From contig JAUIGE010000012.1 of the NCBI GenBank assembly GCA_030430205.1, forward strand, positions 109,097 through 173,096: a stretch of DNA of 64,000 nt. Direction: 5' to 3'. Positions 52,390 through 61,741 of this stretch are shown one piece after another (the first letter of the stretch is position 1; each line of letters opens with the position of its first letter). The DNA is from Bacteroidia bacterium. GTDB taxonomy: Bacteria; Bacteroidota; Bacteroidia; J057. Position numbers and translations under genes: made by a program. The notes under the pieces are model-generated. The model did no database searches, was not told the DNA's origin, and saw nothing but the letters and a program-made list of their open reading frames with translations.

Positions 52390-53520
52390 ATGAATGAGCA
52401 TAAATTATATACAGTTTCAGAAGTTGCCAAAAAAATTGGGGTAAATCCTGAAACTATTAGAAGGTGGGATAAAAGCGGTAAATTTGAAAGTACCAGGCAT
52501 CCGATCAATAACTATCGGGTTTATTCCGAAAGCCAAATACATGCACTAAAAGAGGAGCTTCAGCTTTCTTTTGAATTTGTTGATGAACAGATTGAGAATA
52601 AACAGGGCCGAAAGCTTGTTGTTCAGAACCCATTCTTTTATACAGAAAGAGGGAAACTTTACAATTTGGATGTATTAGACTTTTTCTCCCAAATAGAATC
52701 TGCGTCTATTGACCTTATATTTGCAGACCCTCCTTATAATATTAAAAAAGCCGAATGGGACACATTTTCTTCTCAAAAAGAATATGTTGAATGGAGCATA
52801 AAATGGATTGAAGAAGCTTATAGGGTCTTAAGTCCTCGTGGCTCATTGTACATTTGCGGGTTTTCTGAAATTCTGGCAGACATAAAATGGTCCGCATCGC
52901 ACTTATTTAAAGGATGCAAATGGCTAGTTTGGTTTTATCGAAACAAAGCAAACCTAGGTAAAGACTGGGGCAGATCTCACGAAAGCATTTTGCATTTCAG
53001 AAAATCGAAAACCTTTATATTTAATATTGATGAAGTGAGAATCCCTTACAATGACCATACCCTAAAATACCCTGTGCGACCCCAGGCAGAAAGCTCACAA
53101 TATGCTAATCGAAAGCAAAAAAAAGAATATATATGGACACCGCACCCCAATGGAGCAAAGCCTAAAGATGTTTTAGAGATTCCAACTATTTCAAATAGTT
53201 CCTGGGAAAGGTGTGCGCATAAAACTCAAAAACCCGTTGAATTATTACGCAAGTTGATTTTAGCCTCGTCAAATAGCGATAGTCTTATTTTAGATCCTTT
53301 CGGGGGGTCGGGAACAACTTATGCAGTGGCAGAAGCTTATAAAAGAAATTGGATAGGAAACGATATTTCGACAACTTTTTGTGAGTTAATATCAGAAAGA
53401 GTATCTGATGAAAAGCATATTGCCCGAATTGCAACGGCAAAAGACGAAAAAGAAGCTAAGGAGAGGAGAGCTAAATTAAGATCCAAACAGCCGCCAAATA
53501 TCAGTGGAGAGGAGTTTTGA
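52390..53520 (+). CDS. DNA adenine/N4 methyltransferase with MerR-like HTH
   Basis: 376 residues. The N-terminal 55 residues are a MerR-type HTH (TVSEVAKKIGVNPETIRRWD then RVYSESQIHALK). The methylase body has DPPYNIKKAEWD (motif IV, about 117) and later DPFGGSGTTYAVAEA (motif I, about 303), the beta-class order. TQKPVELL precedes motif I. It modifies adenine N6 or cytosine N4 as part of a Type II system with the convergent nuclease. The fused HTH could let it repress its own promoter. Confidence 0.93.
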   Translation: MNEHKLYTVSEVAKKIGVNPETIRRWDKSGKFESTRHPINNYRVYSESQIHALKEELQLSFEFVDEQIENKQGRKLVVQNPFFYTERGKLYNLDVLDFFSQIESASIDLIFADPPYNIKKAEWDTFSSQKEYVEWSIKWIEEAYRVLSPRGSLYICGFSEILADIKWSASHLFKGCKWLVWFYRNKANLGKDWGRSHESILHFRKSKTFIFNIDEVRIPYNDHTLKYPVRPQAESSQYANRKQKKEYIWTPHPNGAKPKDVLEIPTISNSSWERCAHKTQKPVELLRKLILASSNSDSLILDPFGGSGTTYAVAEAYKRNWIGNDISTTFCELISERVSDEKHIARIATAKDEKEAKERRAKLRSKQPPNISGEEF

Positions 53521-54363
53521 AAATGGTTTAATGTATTGATTGTAGGGCTCTTTCTCAGCAATGGGAGGCAAATCTAAATAATAAACGCCGGAAAGCTCAG
53601 TCAGGAAATTGGAATAGACTAGAAAAAGACCCGAAACGAGTGTGAAACTAATATTCTTTTCCTCTTTTCTTTGAACATCATTCTGAAATATTCCAATGAT
53701 TTTTAAGGGCTGATTTGTAAAGCCTTCCAATAACATTTTATCGAGAAACATCTTTCCCATTCTGTCTTTTGAAGATGTTTTTACAGAAACAATAACCTCC
53801 GCAGGGTCAATTTTTGTACTATTAGACCTTACTTTTTGGAATGGTGACAGAATAATATCATTCTCCGAACTATAATATTTGGCTCCACTTTCGGCAGGAT
53901 AGGGTATTTTTAAAATCGTTCGATGGTTTGCAATCCCAGCCTCACTAAAAATGCTTCTTGTTAGCTCTTCGAATCTATTACCTACATGTTTTCGAGCACT
54001 ATTCGGTTTGCTCAACAAATCAAATCCAGCTCCTATCGCTTGCTGAATGGTATATGCAGTTTTGTTAATAAGACTTTCTTCATAATCTGAAAGATTCCTT
54101 TTTCCATTACTTATTTCTAATAGCAGTTTGGAAAACTCATCAAAACTTGTGGAAAAAATGGCTACATCTGATAAAAAAAGATCAGAATTAATGGGCCTGA
54201 CAAACTTCTGGGTCCCAGCGATATTAGACTGATGTATTAAATACTGTTTGAATACTTCAGTATGGCTTATCACATTAGGTAAATACCCTAAAATTAAAAC
54301 AGTCAGGGATTTGAAATCAGAAAGACTGACTCGTTTTTTCTGTAATTCATCTATTAGTGCCAT
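53476..54363 (-). CDS. Type II restriction endonuclease candidate
   Basis: 295 residues. A PD-(D/E)XK-like core is visible: FEELTRSIFSEAGI, then SSENDIILSPF and EVIVSVKTSSKDRMGKMF, with Asp and Ser-Val-Lys in place of the common ExK. The gene is convergent with the methylase and shares 45 bases of coding sequence with it in opposite sense. Pairing, size and the SVKTSSKDR motif make a restriction nuclease likely; the site is unknown. Confidence 0.75.
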   Translation of the reverse strand: MALIDELQKKRVSLSDFKSLTVLILGYLPNVISHTEVFKQYLIHQSNIAGTQKFVRPINSDLFLSDVAIFSTSFDEFSKLLLEISNGKRNLSDYEESLINKTAYTIQQAIGAGFDLLSKPNSARKHVGNRFEELTRSIFSEAGIANHRTILKIPYPAESGAKYYSSENDIILSPFQKVRSNSTKIDPAEVIVSVKTSSKDRMGKMFLDKMLLEGFTNQPLKIIGIFQNDVQRKEEKNISFTLVSGLFLVYSNFLTELSGVYYLDLPPIAEKEPYNQYIKPFSKLLSTDIWRLFGS

Positions 54364-54366
54364 TTC

Positions 54367-55851
54367 TTAAAACTGCTTAAAAACCCCATTCAGGATCAAA
54401 TAAGCCATCAGGCTAAAGACAATCACCAGGCCGATTTGCTGGGCGATGATTTTGACTTTGGTGGAAGGTTCCTTTCCTGTTACCATTTCAAACAAAAGGA
54501 AAATGACATGGCCGCCATCGAGGGCAGGGATAGGGAGGATATTCATGAGCGCGAGAATCATGCTCAGCGTTCCCGTAAGCCTCAGGAATCCGGGCCAGCC
54601 TCCTCTTTTGAAAATATCCACATAGACTTTTGCAATCTCAATGGGGCCATTGATTAATTTTCCGGTTTTGACACCGGATTCAGAAAGGCGGGATAGCCCC
54701 TCAGCCTGGTTTTTTACAATACCAAAGGCCATGCGGGTTCCTGGCCCAAAGGCCTGAAAGAAGCCGTATTCCTCCCGAATCAAATCATCTGCAAAATAAT
54801 CTATTGCCCGGATTGAGCCGACCCCCATGCGCTTGCGCCCGTCAGGGAAAGTATCCAGATTCACGATAAGCTGGCCTTCCTCTTTGTCTCTCAGGTATTT
54901 AACAGAAAGTGTATTCCTTTCTGCAGGAAGCTGGCTTACGTAGGTGGACAAGTCAGTCCAATTACTGATGGATTGAGAATCCAGCTGGACGATTTGATCG
55001 CCCGAGCGCAATCCGGCTATCATTGCCGGGCTCAGCTTAGCTTCCTTTCTGGAAGTATCCAAACTGATAATGGCCGGAATAAAAGGATCAAAGAGGTATT
55101 TCTGTAAGCCATCTTCGGCAAAGAGATTAATCGCTTTTTTTGAAATGGGAATTTTTATTTCCTTACCCTCTCTCAAAACCTCATAATAACCTTCCCTTTG
55201 AAGGGAAGACATATCCTGAAAGTCACTGAAATAGGGATAAGATTCGCCATTGTAGCTCAGTAGCCTGTCGCCGGTTTGGAACCCCAAAGAATCACCAATG
55301 GTTTGGGGAGCCACTTCTATCCCTAGCCTGTTGACTGCCTCGACAGGCAAAAACACATCTCCCGTGATATATTTTGCAGTTGAAAAAATCAAAATGCCCA
55401 GTATCACATTCATTACCACACCGCCAAGCATTACGATAAGGCGCTGCCAGACAGGTTTTGAGCGAAATTCATAGGGCTGAGGCTCTTTGTCGACATAGTC
55501 GGTATCCAGAGACTCATCTATCATTCCGGATATTTTCACATATCCTCCGAGAGGAGTAGCTCCTATCTGGTACTCTGTATCACCTCTTTTCACACCAAAA
55601 ATCCGTGGAGGAAAGCCAATGGAAAAGGTTTCTACCCGCATGCCGAACATACGGGCGGTAAGGAAATGCCCCAACTCATGTATGGTAACCAGGATCGTGA
55701 TAGCTAAAAATATCAAACCGATAGCCAGTAAAAAATCCAATACAAACTGCTCATTGTCAGTAGCATATCCGATCCCCAGGGCTGCTAAAACCAAAACCGC
55801 AGCTATGATTAATCCTATTATGTTCTTTTTCTTCGAAGGCTGTTTACTCAT
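54367..55851 (-). CDS. rseP: RseP-family site-2 zinc protease
   Basis: 494 residues. The zinc motif HELGH is in TILVTIHELGHFLTARM (about residue 60) and the third ligand is in PALDGGHVIFLLFE near the C-terminus. PDZ segments lie between (GDRLLSYNGESYPY, GDQIVQLDSQSISN). It performs intramembrane cleavage of anti-sigma factors or signal peptides. Together with dxr upstream, this gene pair is common in this phylum. Confidence 0.95.
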   Translation of the reverse strand: MSKQPSKKKNIIGLIIAAVLVLAALGIGYATDNEQFVLDFLLAIGLIFLAITILVTIHELGHFLTARMFGMRVETFSIGFPPRIFGVKRGDTEYQIGATPLGGYVKISGMIDESLDTDYVDKEPQPYEFRSKPVWQRLIVMLGGVVMNVILGILIFSTAKYITGDVFLPVEAVNRLGIEVAPQTIGDSLGFQTGDRLLSYNGESYPYFSDFQDMSSLQREGYYEVLREGKEIKIPISKKAINLFAEDGLQKYLFDPFIPAIISLDTSRKEAKLSPAMIAGLRSGDQIVQLDSQSISNWTDLSTYVSQLPAERNTLSVKYLRDKEEGQLIVNLDTFPDGRKRMGVGSIRAIDYFADDLIREEYGFFQAFGPGTRMAFGIVKNQAEGLSRLSESGVKTGKLINGPIEIAKVYVDIFKRGGWPGFLRLTGTLSMILALMNILPIPALDGGHVIFLLFEMVTGKEPSTKVKIIAQQIGLVIVFSLMAYLILNGVFKQF

Positions 55852-55896
55852 TACTTCCTATTATTCTGTTTAATTCTGGCTAATCCAATTTCCTGA

Positions 55897-57054
55897 TCAC
55901 TTAATTTCTCTCTTTACCCATGCTCTTGCCTGCGCATCTGATTCAAACAGCGCTTTCAAGCCGGGCTGGGGGTTGTACGGAACATTTGCCAATGCGGCTT
56001 CATTTAGATCGGCAATTTCCAGAAAACTGATCTTACCGTCGCGAAATAGCTTATTTGTAATTTCATTTGCAGCATTCAGCACACAGGCTGCATTTCCGCC
56101 TTTTTCCATAGCCTGATAAGCCAGTTTGAGGTTTTTGAAAACATCCGTATCTACCTGCTCAAATGTCAACTCAGGATAATCCAGAAAGTTAAAGCGGGGA
56201 ATATCATTCTGCAATCTTTCCGGATAATTCATTGCGTATTGAATAGGAACACGCATATCCGGCAGCCCCATCTGGGCTTTCATGCTGCTATCCTGAAATT
56301 GTACAATAGAATGAATAATAGATTGGGGATGAACGATGACATCTATCTGCCCGGCGGTCAGGTCAAAAAGCCATTTGGCTTCAATCACTTCCAGGCCTTT
56401 GTTCATCATGCTGGCTGAATCAATGGTGATTTTTGCGCCCATCTCCCAATTGGGATGCTTCAGCGCCTGTTGGGGCGTGACGGCTCTTAGCTGGTCGAGG
56501 CTGTAGCCTCGGAAAGGGCCGCCGGAGGCGGTGAGGTATATCTTCTCGATGGGGTTTTCCTTTTCCCCAACCAAACATTGAAAAAGAGCCGAATGCTCGC
56601 TATCTACCGGAATAATCGAAGTCTTGTGCAAGGCACATAGCTCCATGATCAATTCACCCGCTACCACCAGTGTTTCTTTATTTGCCAAAGCAATTTCCTT
56701 TCCCGCACGTATCGCCGCGACTGTGGGTTTAAGGCCGGCAAAGCCCACCAATGCAGTCATGACCATATCTACCGTTGGCTGACAAATGATCTCTTCGAGG
56801 GGATCGTCACCTGCATGAACAATGATCCTTAAATCCGCCAGCGCGTTTTTGACCTGCTTATAATGCCTCTTATTGGCAATTACTACGTATTGGGGCTTGA
56901 ATTTACGGGCTTGCTCGATCAGCAATTCAGCATTGTTGTTGGCTGTAAGTACACTCACTTCAAAGCTGTCAGCCTGTTGTTCTATAATATCAAGTGTCTG
57001 TGTGCCTATAGAGCCCGTGGACCCCAGAATGGCAATATTTTTCTTCTTTTCCAT
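55897..57054 (-). CDS. dxr: 1-deoxy-D-xylulose 5-phosphate reductoisomerase
   Basis: 385 residues from the ATG at 57054; an upstream ATG would add five. NADPH-binding motif ILGSTGSIGTQTLDII near the start, then ALANKETLVVAGE, the catalytic stretch PVDSEHSALFQCLVG, TASGGPFRG, and WEMGAKITIDSASMMNKGLE. It converts DXP to MEP, the committed step of the non-mevalonate isoprenoid pathway. It ends 46 bases before rseP. Confidence 0.97.
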   Translation of the reverse strand: MEKKKNIAILGSTGSIGTQTLDIIEQQADSFEVSVLTANNNAELLIEQARKFKPQYVVIANKRHYKQVKNALADLRIIVHAGDDPLEEIICQPTVDMVMTALVGFAGLKPTVAAIRAGKEIALANKETLVVAGELIMELCALHKTSIIPVDSEHSALFQCLVGEKENPIEKIYLTASGGPFRGYSLDQLRAVTPQQALKHPNWEMGAKITIDSASMMNKGLEVIEAKWLFDLTAGQIDVIVHPQSIIHSIVQFQDSSMKAQMGLPDMRVPIQYAMNYPERLQNDIPRFNFLDYPELTFEQVDTDVFKNLKLAYQAMEKGGNAACVLNAANEITNKLFRDGKISFLEIADLNEAALANVPYNPQPGLKALFESDAQARAWVKREIK

Positions 57055-57184
57055 GAATGAGATAGCCAATTTGCTGGAAAACTAACCAGAAAGGCTAAAA
57101 GATTCATACGTTTTCTTGAATTTTTGCTAATCATGGGGATGTTTTACAATTTTGAATCTCACACTTAACTAAAAGCAAAAGCAC

Positions 57185-58696
57185 ATGTCAGCATCTCGTT
57201 CAGGTTTTTCAAGCAGAATCGGCTTTGTAGCAGCCGCAGCAGGCTCAGCAGTCGGACTCGGCAATATTTGGAAATTCCCCTACGAAACAGGCGAAAATGG
57301 CGGAGCCGCTTTTTTGATGATTTACCTGATATGTATTTTCCTTATAGGGTTTCCTCTTATGGTTGGAGAAATCGCCGTAGGGCGCAATACACAATCCAAT
57401 CCTTTTGGTGCTTACAAAAAACTGGGAGGAAAAAACTGGGCCTGGGTAGGCTTATGGGGCGTTTTGTGTGGCGTGATGATCCTCTCCTTCTATAATGTGG
57501 TTGCTGGCTGGGCTTTCAGTTATTTTATTGAAACCTCTTTCGGCGGACTTTTAAAGAAAGGTAATTTTGGTGCCTATTTTGGAAATTATATTGGAAATGT
57601 TGGCGCTGAACTGATCACCTTTTCTTTCATATTTATGGCACTGACGGCATTCATTGTAGCACGAGGGGTGCAACAAGGGATAGAAGCAGCTTCCAAAATC
57701 CTGATGCCGACCCTTTTTATCATTCTGATTGGCTTGATCGTATATGCCCTGACACTGGATGGGGCAGGGAAGGGGGTGGCCTTTTACCTGATTCCTGATT
57801 TTAGCAAAATCAGCCTGGGAACCGTCTACTCTGCCATGGGGCAGGCTTTCTTCTCCCTGTCATTGGGGATGGGGGCTTTAATTACCTACGGTTCCTATAT
57901 CAGTAAAAAAGAAAATATCGTCAGCGCCGCTGGCGTAGTTACCCTTGCCGATAGCCTGGTGGCCTTTTTGGCAGGGCTCTTGATTTTTCCGCTTGTATTT
58001 TCCCAGGGTATGGAACCTGGTGCTGGCCCGGGATTGGTATTTGTATCTTTACCGGGTATTTTTCACAGCATGGGCCCGCTTTTGGGACGGATCGTGGGAG
58101 GAGGCTTTTTCCTCCTGTTGTGTGTAGCTGCTCTGACATCGACTGTGTCTCTGTTGGAGGTGCCCGTGGCATATCTGGTAGATGAAAAGAAATTGCCACG
58201 CAAGACTGCCGTGCTTATCATGGCTGCCATTATTTTTTTGGTGGGCGTGCCCAGTATGTATTCTCAGGGAGGAAGTGAAACTTTTACCCACATGATCCGC
58301 ACCTATGAGACCCAAAGTCTGAGCGCTGAAGATTACCTGGCCTACCAGGAAAATGATTGGTACAATCCCGATAAAGTGCAGGTCAAAAGCCTGGACGAGG
58401 AGACAGGCGAGGTATTGATTTTTGCCCCTAAGAGCAGGTCTTTCTTTGATATGATTGAAGATATTTTCAGCACGATCGGCTTGCCTCTGGGAGGATTTTT
58501 GTTCAGCATTTTTATTGCACTCCGATGGCGGACAAAGTCTATGACTGAAGAAATCCTGAGCGGATTTGAAAAGTATAAAGGATCTATCTGGGAGAAATTC
58601 CTGAATTTTATGATTTCCTATATTTGTCCTTTAGCTTTGGGAACAGTATTTTTGCTTTCTGTACTACAAAAGTTTTTCGGCATACTATTATTTTGA
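57185..58696 (+). CDS. Sodium-dependent transporter, NSS/SNF family
   Basis: 503 residues with LeuT-like topology of 11-12 helices. The first helix carries GSAVGLGNIWKFPYETGENG, the signature for sodium and substrate binding. A soluble extension of about 70 residues (YSQGGSETFTHMIRTYETQS through DEETGEVLIF) interrupts the helices before the C-terminus, which is unusual. Likely imports an amino acid or related solute with sodium. Confidence 0.93.
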   Translation: MSASRSGFSSRIGFVAAAAGSAVGLGNIWKFPYETGENGGAAFLMIYLICIFLIGFPLMVGEIAVGRNTQSNPFGAYKKLGGKNWAWVGLWGVLCGVMILSFYNVVAGWAFSYFIETSFGGLLKKGNFGAYFGNYIGNVGAELITFSFIFMALTAFIVARGVQQGIEAASKILMPTLFIILIGLIVYALTLDGAGKGVAFYLIPDFSKISLGTVYSAMGQAFFSLSLGMGALITYGSYISKKENIVSAAGVVTLADSLVAFLAGLLIFPLVFSQGMEPGAGPGLVFVSLPGIFHSMGPLLGRIVGGGFFLLLCVAALTSTVSLLEVPVAYLVDEKKLPRKTAVLIMAAIIFLVGVPSMYSQGGSETFTHMIRTYETQSLSAEDYLAYQENDWYNPDKVQVKSLDEETGEVLIFAPKSRSFFDMIEDIFSTIGLPLGGFLFSIFIALRWRTKSMTEEILSGFEKYKGSIWEKFLNFMISYICPLALGTVFLLSVLQKFFGILLF

Positions 58697-58769
58697 TTGG
58701 AATATTTGGCACAATAAATGAATAACCCTTGCAAGTAATTTTATTAACCCCTCATCACTATCGCTCAGC

Positions 58770-59936
58770 ATGAAACGCAGAGCCTACATCATTTTACTAG
58801 TCTGTACCATACTTCCTATATGGGCACAGTTTCAGTTCGTTTCCGGTAAAGAAACCCTTGCGACAGCTTATTCACTAAATGCCAGCCGCATTGCTTTTGC
58901 AGCCCCTGAGAAGCTGCTTGTCCATACAGACAGCCAATTGGAACAACGTTTTCAATACCTGAAAAACAGGATGGGTTTCAACGGCACCGTTTTGGTTGCC
59001 GAAGGACATGAGATCATTCATGCAGGTGCTTATGGTTATAAGCAAGGGAGTGGGGGAGAAGCCCTGGATTTGCATACCACATTCCAACTGGCTTCTGTCA
59101 GCAAAGTCATCACGGCCACGGCCGTGCTACAGCTCTACGACGCAGGCGATATTCGCGATCTCCACGATCCCATACAGGCATATATGCCTGATTTCCCTTA
59201 TCCGGATGTCACCATCCACCACATGCTGATTCACCGCTCGGGCATCCCTCGCTACATGCCCATCGCAGAAGCGCGATGGAATCCCGAAAATATGCTCAGT
59301 AATGAGGACATGCTTCAGCTCATGGCTACTGACAGCCAACAGCCCTATTTTTCCGCCGGTGGTGGCTTCAATTACCTCAACACCAACTATGCCTTCCTGG
59401 CTTTGCTGGTAGAGCGACTCAGCGGCCAATCCTTTGGTAACTATGTAAAGGAGCATATTTTCATCCCTGCGGGTATGAAAAACAGTTTTGTTTTGGATCC
59501 TGCGAAGGAACTTCCCCGCAATGTGGCCATTGGCCATAGCAGAATGAGAAGAGGCTATCGGCAGATTCCTTTTGATATGCTGGATGGGGTAGTGGGAGAC
59601 AAAGGAATATTTAGCAATGTCATAGATTTGTTGCGATTTGATATGGCACTGGATGAAGGTAGGCTAATCAGCCTGGATACGCGTGAATCGGCTTTCTGCC
59701 CGGGAAGCCCCAACCGGCTGTACAGCAATTATGGCTATGGATGGCGCATGCGCAAGCAGGTAGACCAGGTGGTTTACCACTTTGGCTGGTGGCGGGGCTA
59801 TCGCAGCGCTTATATCAAAGATATAACCCACGGCAGGACCATCATAGTCCTCTCCAACCGCGACAATATGCGCCGCTATTTCAGTCCATGGGAGTTGATG
59901 TGCGACTTCTATGAAGGCGAAGAGGATGCGGATTAA
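58770..59936 (+). CDS. Secreted serine hydrolase (beta-lactamase fold)
   Basis: 388 residues with an N-terminal signal (IILLVCTILPIWAQ). Active-site motifs: SVSK in FQLASVSKVITA, YLN in NYLNTNYAF and HFG in VYHFGWWRGYRSA. It is distantly related to the two hydrolases at 22255-24362 but more diverged. The substrate is unknown; the neighbouring L,D-transpeptidase suggests cell-wall work. Confidence 0.87.
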   Translation: MKRRAYIILLVCTILPIWAQFQFVSGKETLATAYSLNASRIAFAAPEKLLVHTDSQLEQRFQYLKNRMGFNGTVLVAEGHEIIHAGAYGYKQGSGGEALDLHTTFQLASVSKVITATAVLQLYDAGDIRDLHDPIQAYMPDFPYPDVTIHHMLIHRSGIPRYMPIAEARWNPENMLSNEDMLQLMATDSQQPYFSAGGGFNYLNTNYAFLALLVERLSGQSFGNYVKEHIFIPAGMKNSFVLDPAKELPRNVAIGHSRMRRGYRQIPFDMLDGVVGDKGIFSNVIDLLRFDMALDEGRLISLDTRESAFCPGSPNRLYSNYGYGWRMRKQVDQVVYHFGWWRGYRSAYIKDITHGRTIIVLSNRDNMRRYFSPWELMCDFYEGEEDAD

Positions 59937-59941
59937 ATGAT

Positions 59942-60940
59942 TTACTCAATCATGCTGCAAACGCATTGATTCTCTTTCTTCCACCTTTTTTTCATTTCTG
60001 ACTCAAAATCCGGATAAATATCCTCCAGGAGAATCCTGCCTCCATCGGGACCCACAATTTCCCGCTCATAGCGGATAGAAACGCTTGTTCCCAATGGCGC
60101 ATAATAGTAGATAATCCACATATCGCCCTCTCTTACCCCCACACATCCATTTGAGTAGGCCTTCCCCAGGGTTTTGGGATTGGTAGTGGGGTGGATCAAA
60201 TGGCCATACCGCATGCCATCCAACTCCGGCTCGATCCAGGGGATACGCGGGAGTAAAGTTACTTTTTCATCATCCCTACGTGTGACTTCGTATCTTTTAT
60301 TATCCCTCGGATTGACGAAAATGGGATTTTTATTGATACGAACGATGCAGCCATTGCCCGTATAGGTTCTCAGATCCACATTCCGATTGACCATCGCCAG
60401 GTATCTCTCTGTATTTTGCCCAACCCGCACAGGAAAAGTGTACAAAAGGGAATCATAATGCCAGATTCTCAATTTGAATTCCGGGATATTGACATCCAGC
60501 AATACCAGGCCCTGCATCTCCATGAGAGATTCCACCTGCAAAGAATCAGGGATCAGCAGTTTCTTTCCTTTAGGAATGATCTGAACGGCTTGAGGATCAT
60601 AGGTGAAAATGCCATTTTCCATCCGCCGATAATAATCTGAAGCAGCCAGACTATCGATCAGCCAGGGATTGCTGCGCACCAATAGATGCTCCGTAATAGG
60701 GTAGGAGAGGACCGTATCAAAATGGGCCACCACCTCATCCCAAAATTCAAACCAGTTACCGATGGTGATGTCGCTTGCGGCTTCGATTTGCAGGAATTTG
60801 GGCTCATCGGGAGGTGCTTCCAGGGTTTCAGGAGAAAGGACAAAAAAAGTTTTCCGAGCCGGAAGTTTGGGCTGGGTGCAGGCGGTGAAGAGGATGAGTG
60901 AGAGGAGGAGGGTGTAAAGAAGGAGATTCAGATTTTTCAT
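59942..60940 (-). CDS. L,D-transpeptidase (YkuD) lipoprotein
   Basis: 332 residues with a lipobox (LFTAC, Cys21). The catalytic YkuD domain is in the C-terminal half, with HPTTNPKTLGKAYSNGCVGV: the His and the Cys are present, but the usual SHGC reads SNGC, so one catalytic-site His is Asn. KIYEF-like cell-wall cross-linking or lipoprotein anchoring is expected. It converges with the serine hydrolase gene. Confidence 0.85.
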   Translation of the reverse strand: MKNLNLLLYTLLLSLILFTACTQPKLPARKTFFVLSPETLEAPPDEPKFLQIEAASDITIGNWFEFWDEVVAHFDTVLSYPITEHLLVRSNPWLIDSLAASDYYRRMENGIFTYDPQAVQIIPKGKKLLIPDSLQVESLMEMQGLVLLDVNIPEFKLRIWHYDSLLYTFPVRVGQNTERYLAMVNRNVDLRTYTGNGCIVRINKNPIFVNPRDNKRYEVTRRDDEKVTLLPRIPWIEPELDGMRYGHLIHPTTNPKTLGKAYSNGCVGVREGDMWIIYYYAPLGTSVSIRYEREIVGPDGGRILLEDIYPDFESEMKKRWKKENQCVCSMIE

Positions 60941-61063
60941 GCAGGAATAAAGGTAAGCGAAAAACCATCATTGCAGAAAGGTTTTAGAAGAAAAACCAGA
61001 TAGCAAATTATATTAGCAATGCACGTATTTTTTACTAATTTTAAATTCTAATATAAAATCACC

Positions 61064-61732
61064 ATGGCACATTTCACCCCCCAATACCTCACCTTCTTCA
61101 AAGAACTCGCCCAGAACAACCACCGGGACTGGTTTCAGGCCAATAAAAAAACCTATGAAAAGGAAGTAAAAGGGCCTTTTAAAGCTTTTGTGCAAATTTT
61201 GATAGATCGTGCAGGAGAGATTGATCCGGATATCCAGATCGACCCCAAAGATGCCATCTTTCGCATCAACCGGGATATTCGTTTCTCCCAGGACAAAAGT
61301 CCTTATAAACTGTTCAATTCTGCTATCATATCAACTGATGGGAAAAGCGAAAAGGGCCGCCCAGGGGGATTTTATGTGGAGCTTGCTGCAGATCATTTGA
61401 GGATTTACCAGGGGGCTTATCAGCTTGACAAAGAACCCTTGCAGCGTCTCAGGGAGCTGATTGTGGAAAAGGCAGATACTTTCGCAAGCCTGATAGGGGA
61501 GAAGACCTTTAAAAAAACCTTTGGGGAGATTCGTGGTGAAAAGAACAAACGCATCCCCAAAGAATTGCAGGAAGCAGCTGAAAAACAGCCACTTATCTAT
61601 AATAAGCAGTTTTATTACTTCACGGAGTTGCCTGCGGAAACTATCCTGAAGGATGATTTGGTGGAGATCGTTTTGGAGCGATTTAAAATCGGGAAGCCCG
61701 TGGCTGATTTTCTGGCGCAGGCTTGGGATTAG
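61064..61732 (+). CDS. DUF2461 family protein
   Basis: 222 residues. The start FTPQYLTFFKELAQNNHRDW and the middle DAIFRINRDIRFSQDKSPYK match the DUF2461 (TIGR02453) family, followed by GGFYVELAADHLRIYQG. The family is widespread and uncharacterised. No partner is evident; convergent with the amidohydrolase. Confidence 0.9.
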   Translation: MAHFTPQYLTFFKELAQNNHRDWFQANKKTYEKEVKGPFKAFVQILIDRAGEIDPDIQIDPKDAIFRINRDIRFSQDKSPYKLFNSAIISTDGKSEKGRPGGFYVELAADHLRIYQGAYQLDKEPLQRLRELIVEKADTFASLIGEKTFKKTFGEIRGEKNKRIPKELQEAAEKQPLIYNKQFYYFTELPAETILKDDLVEIVLERFKIGKPVADFLAQAWD

Positions 61733-61741
61733 ATCTTTATC

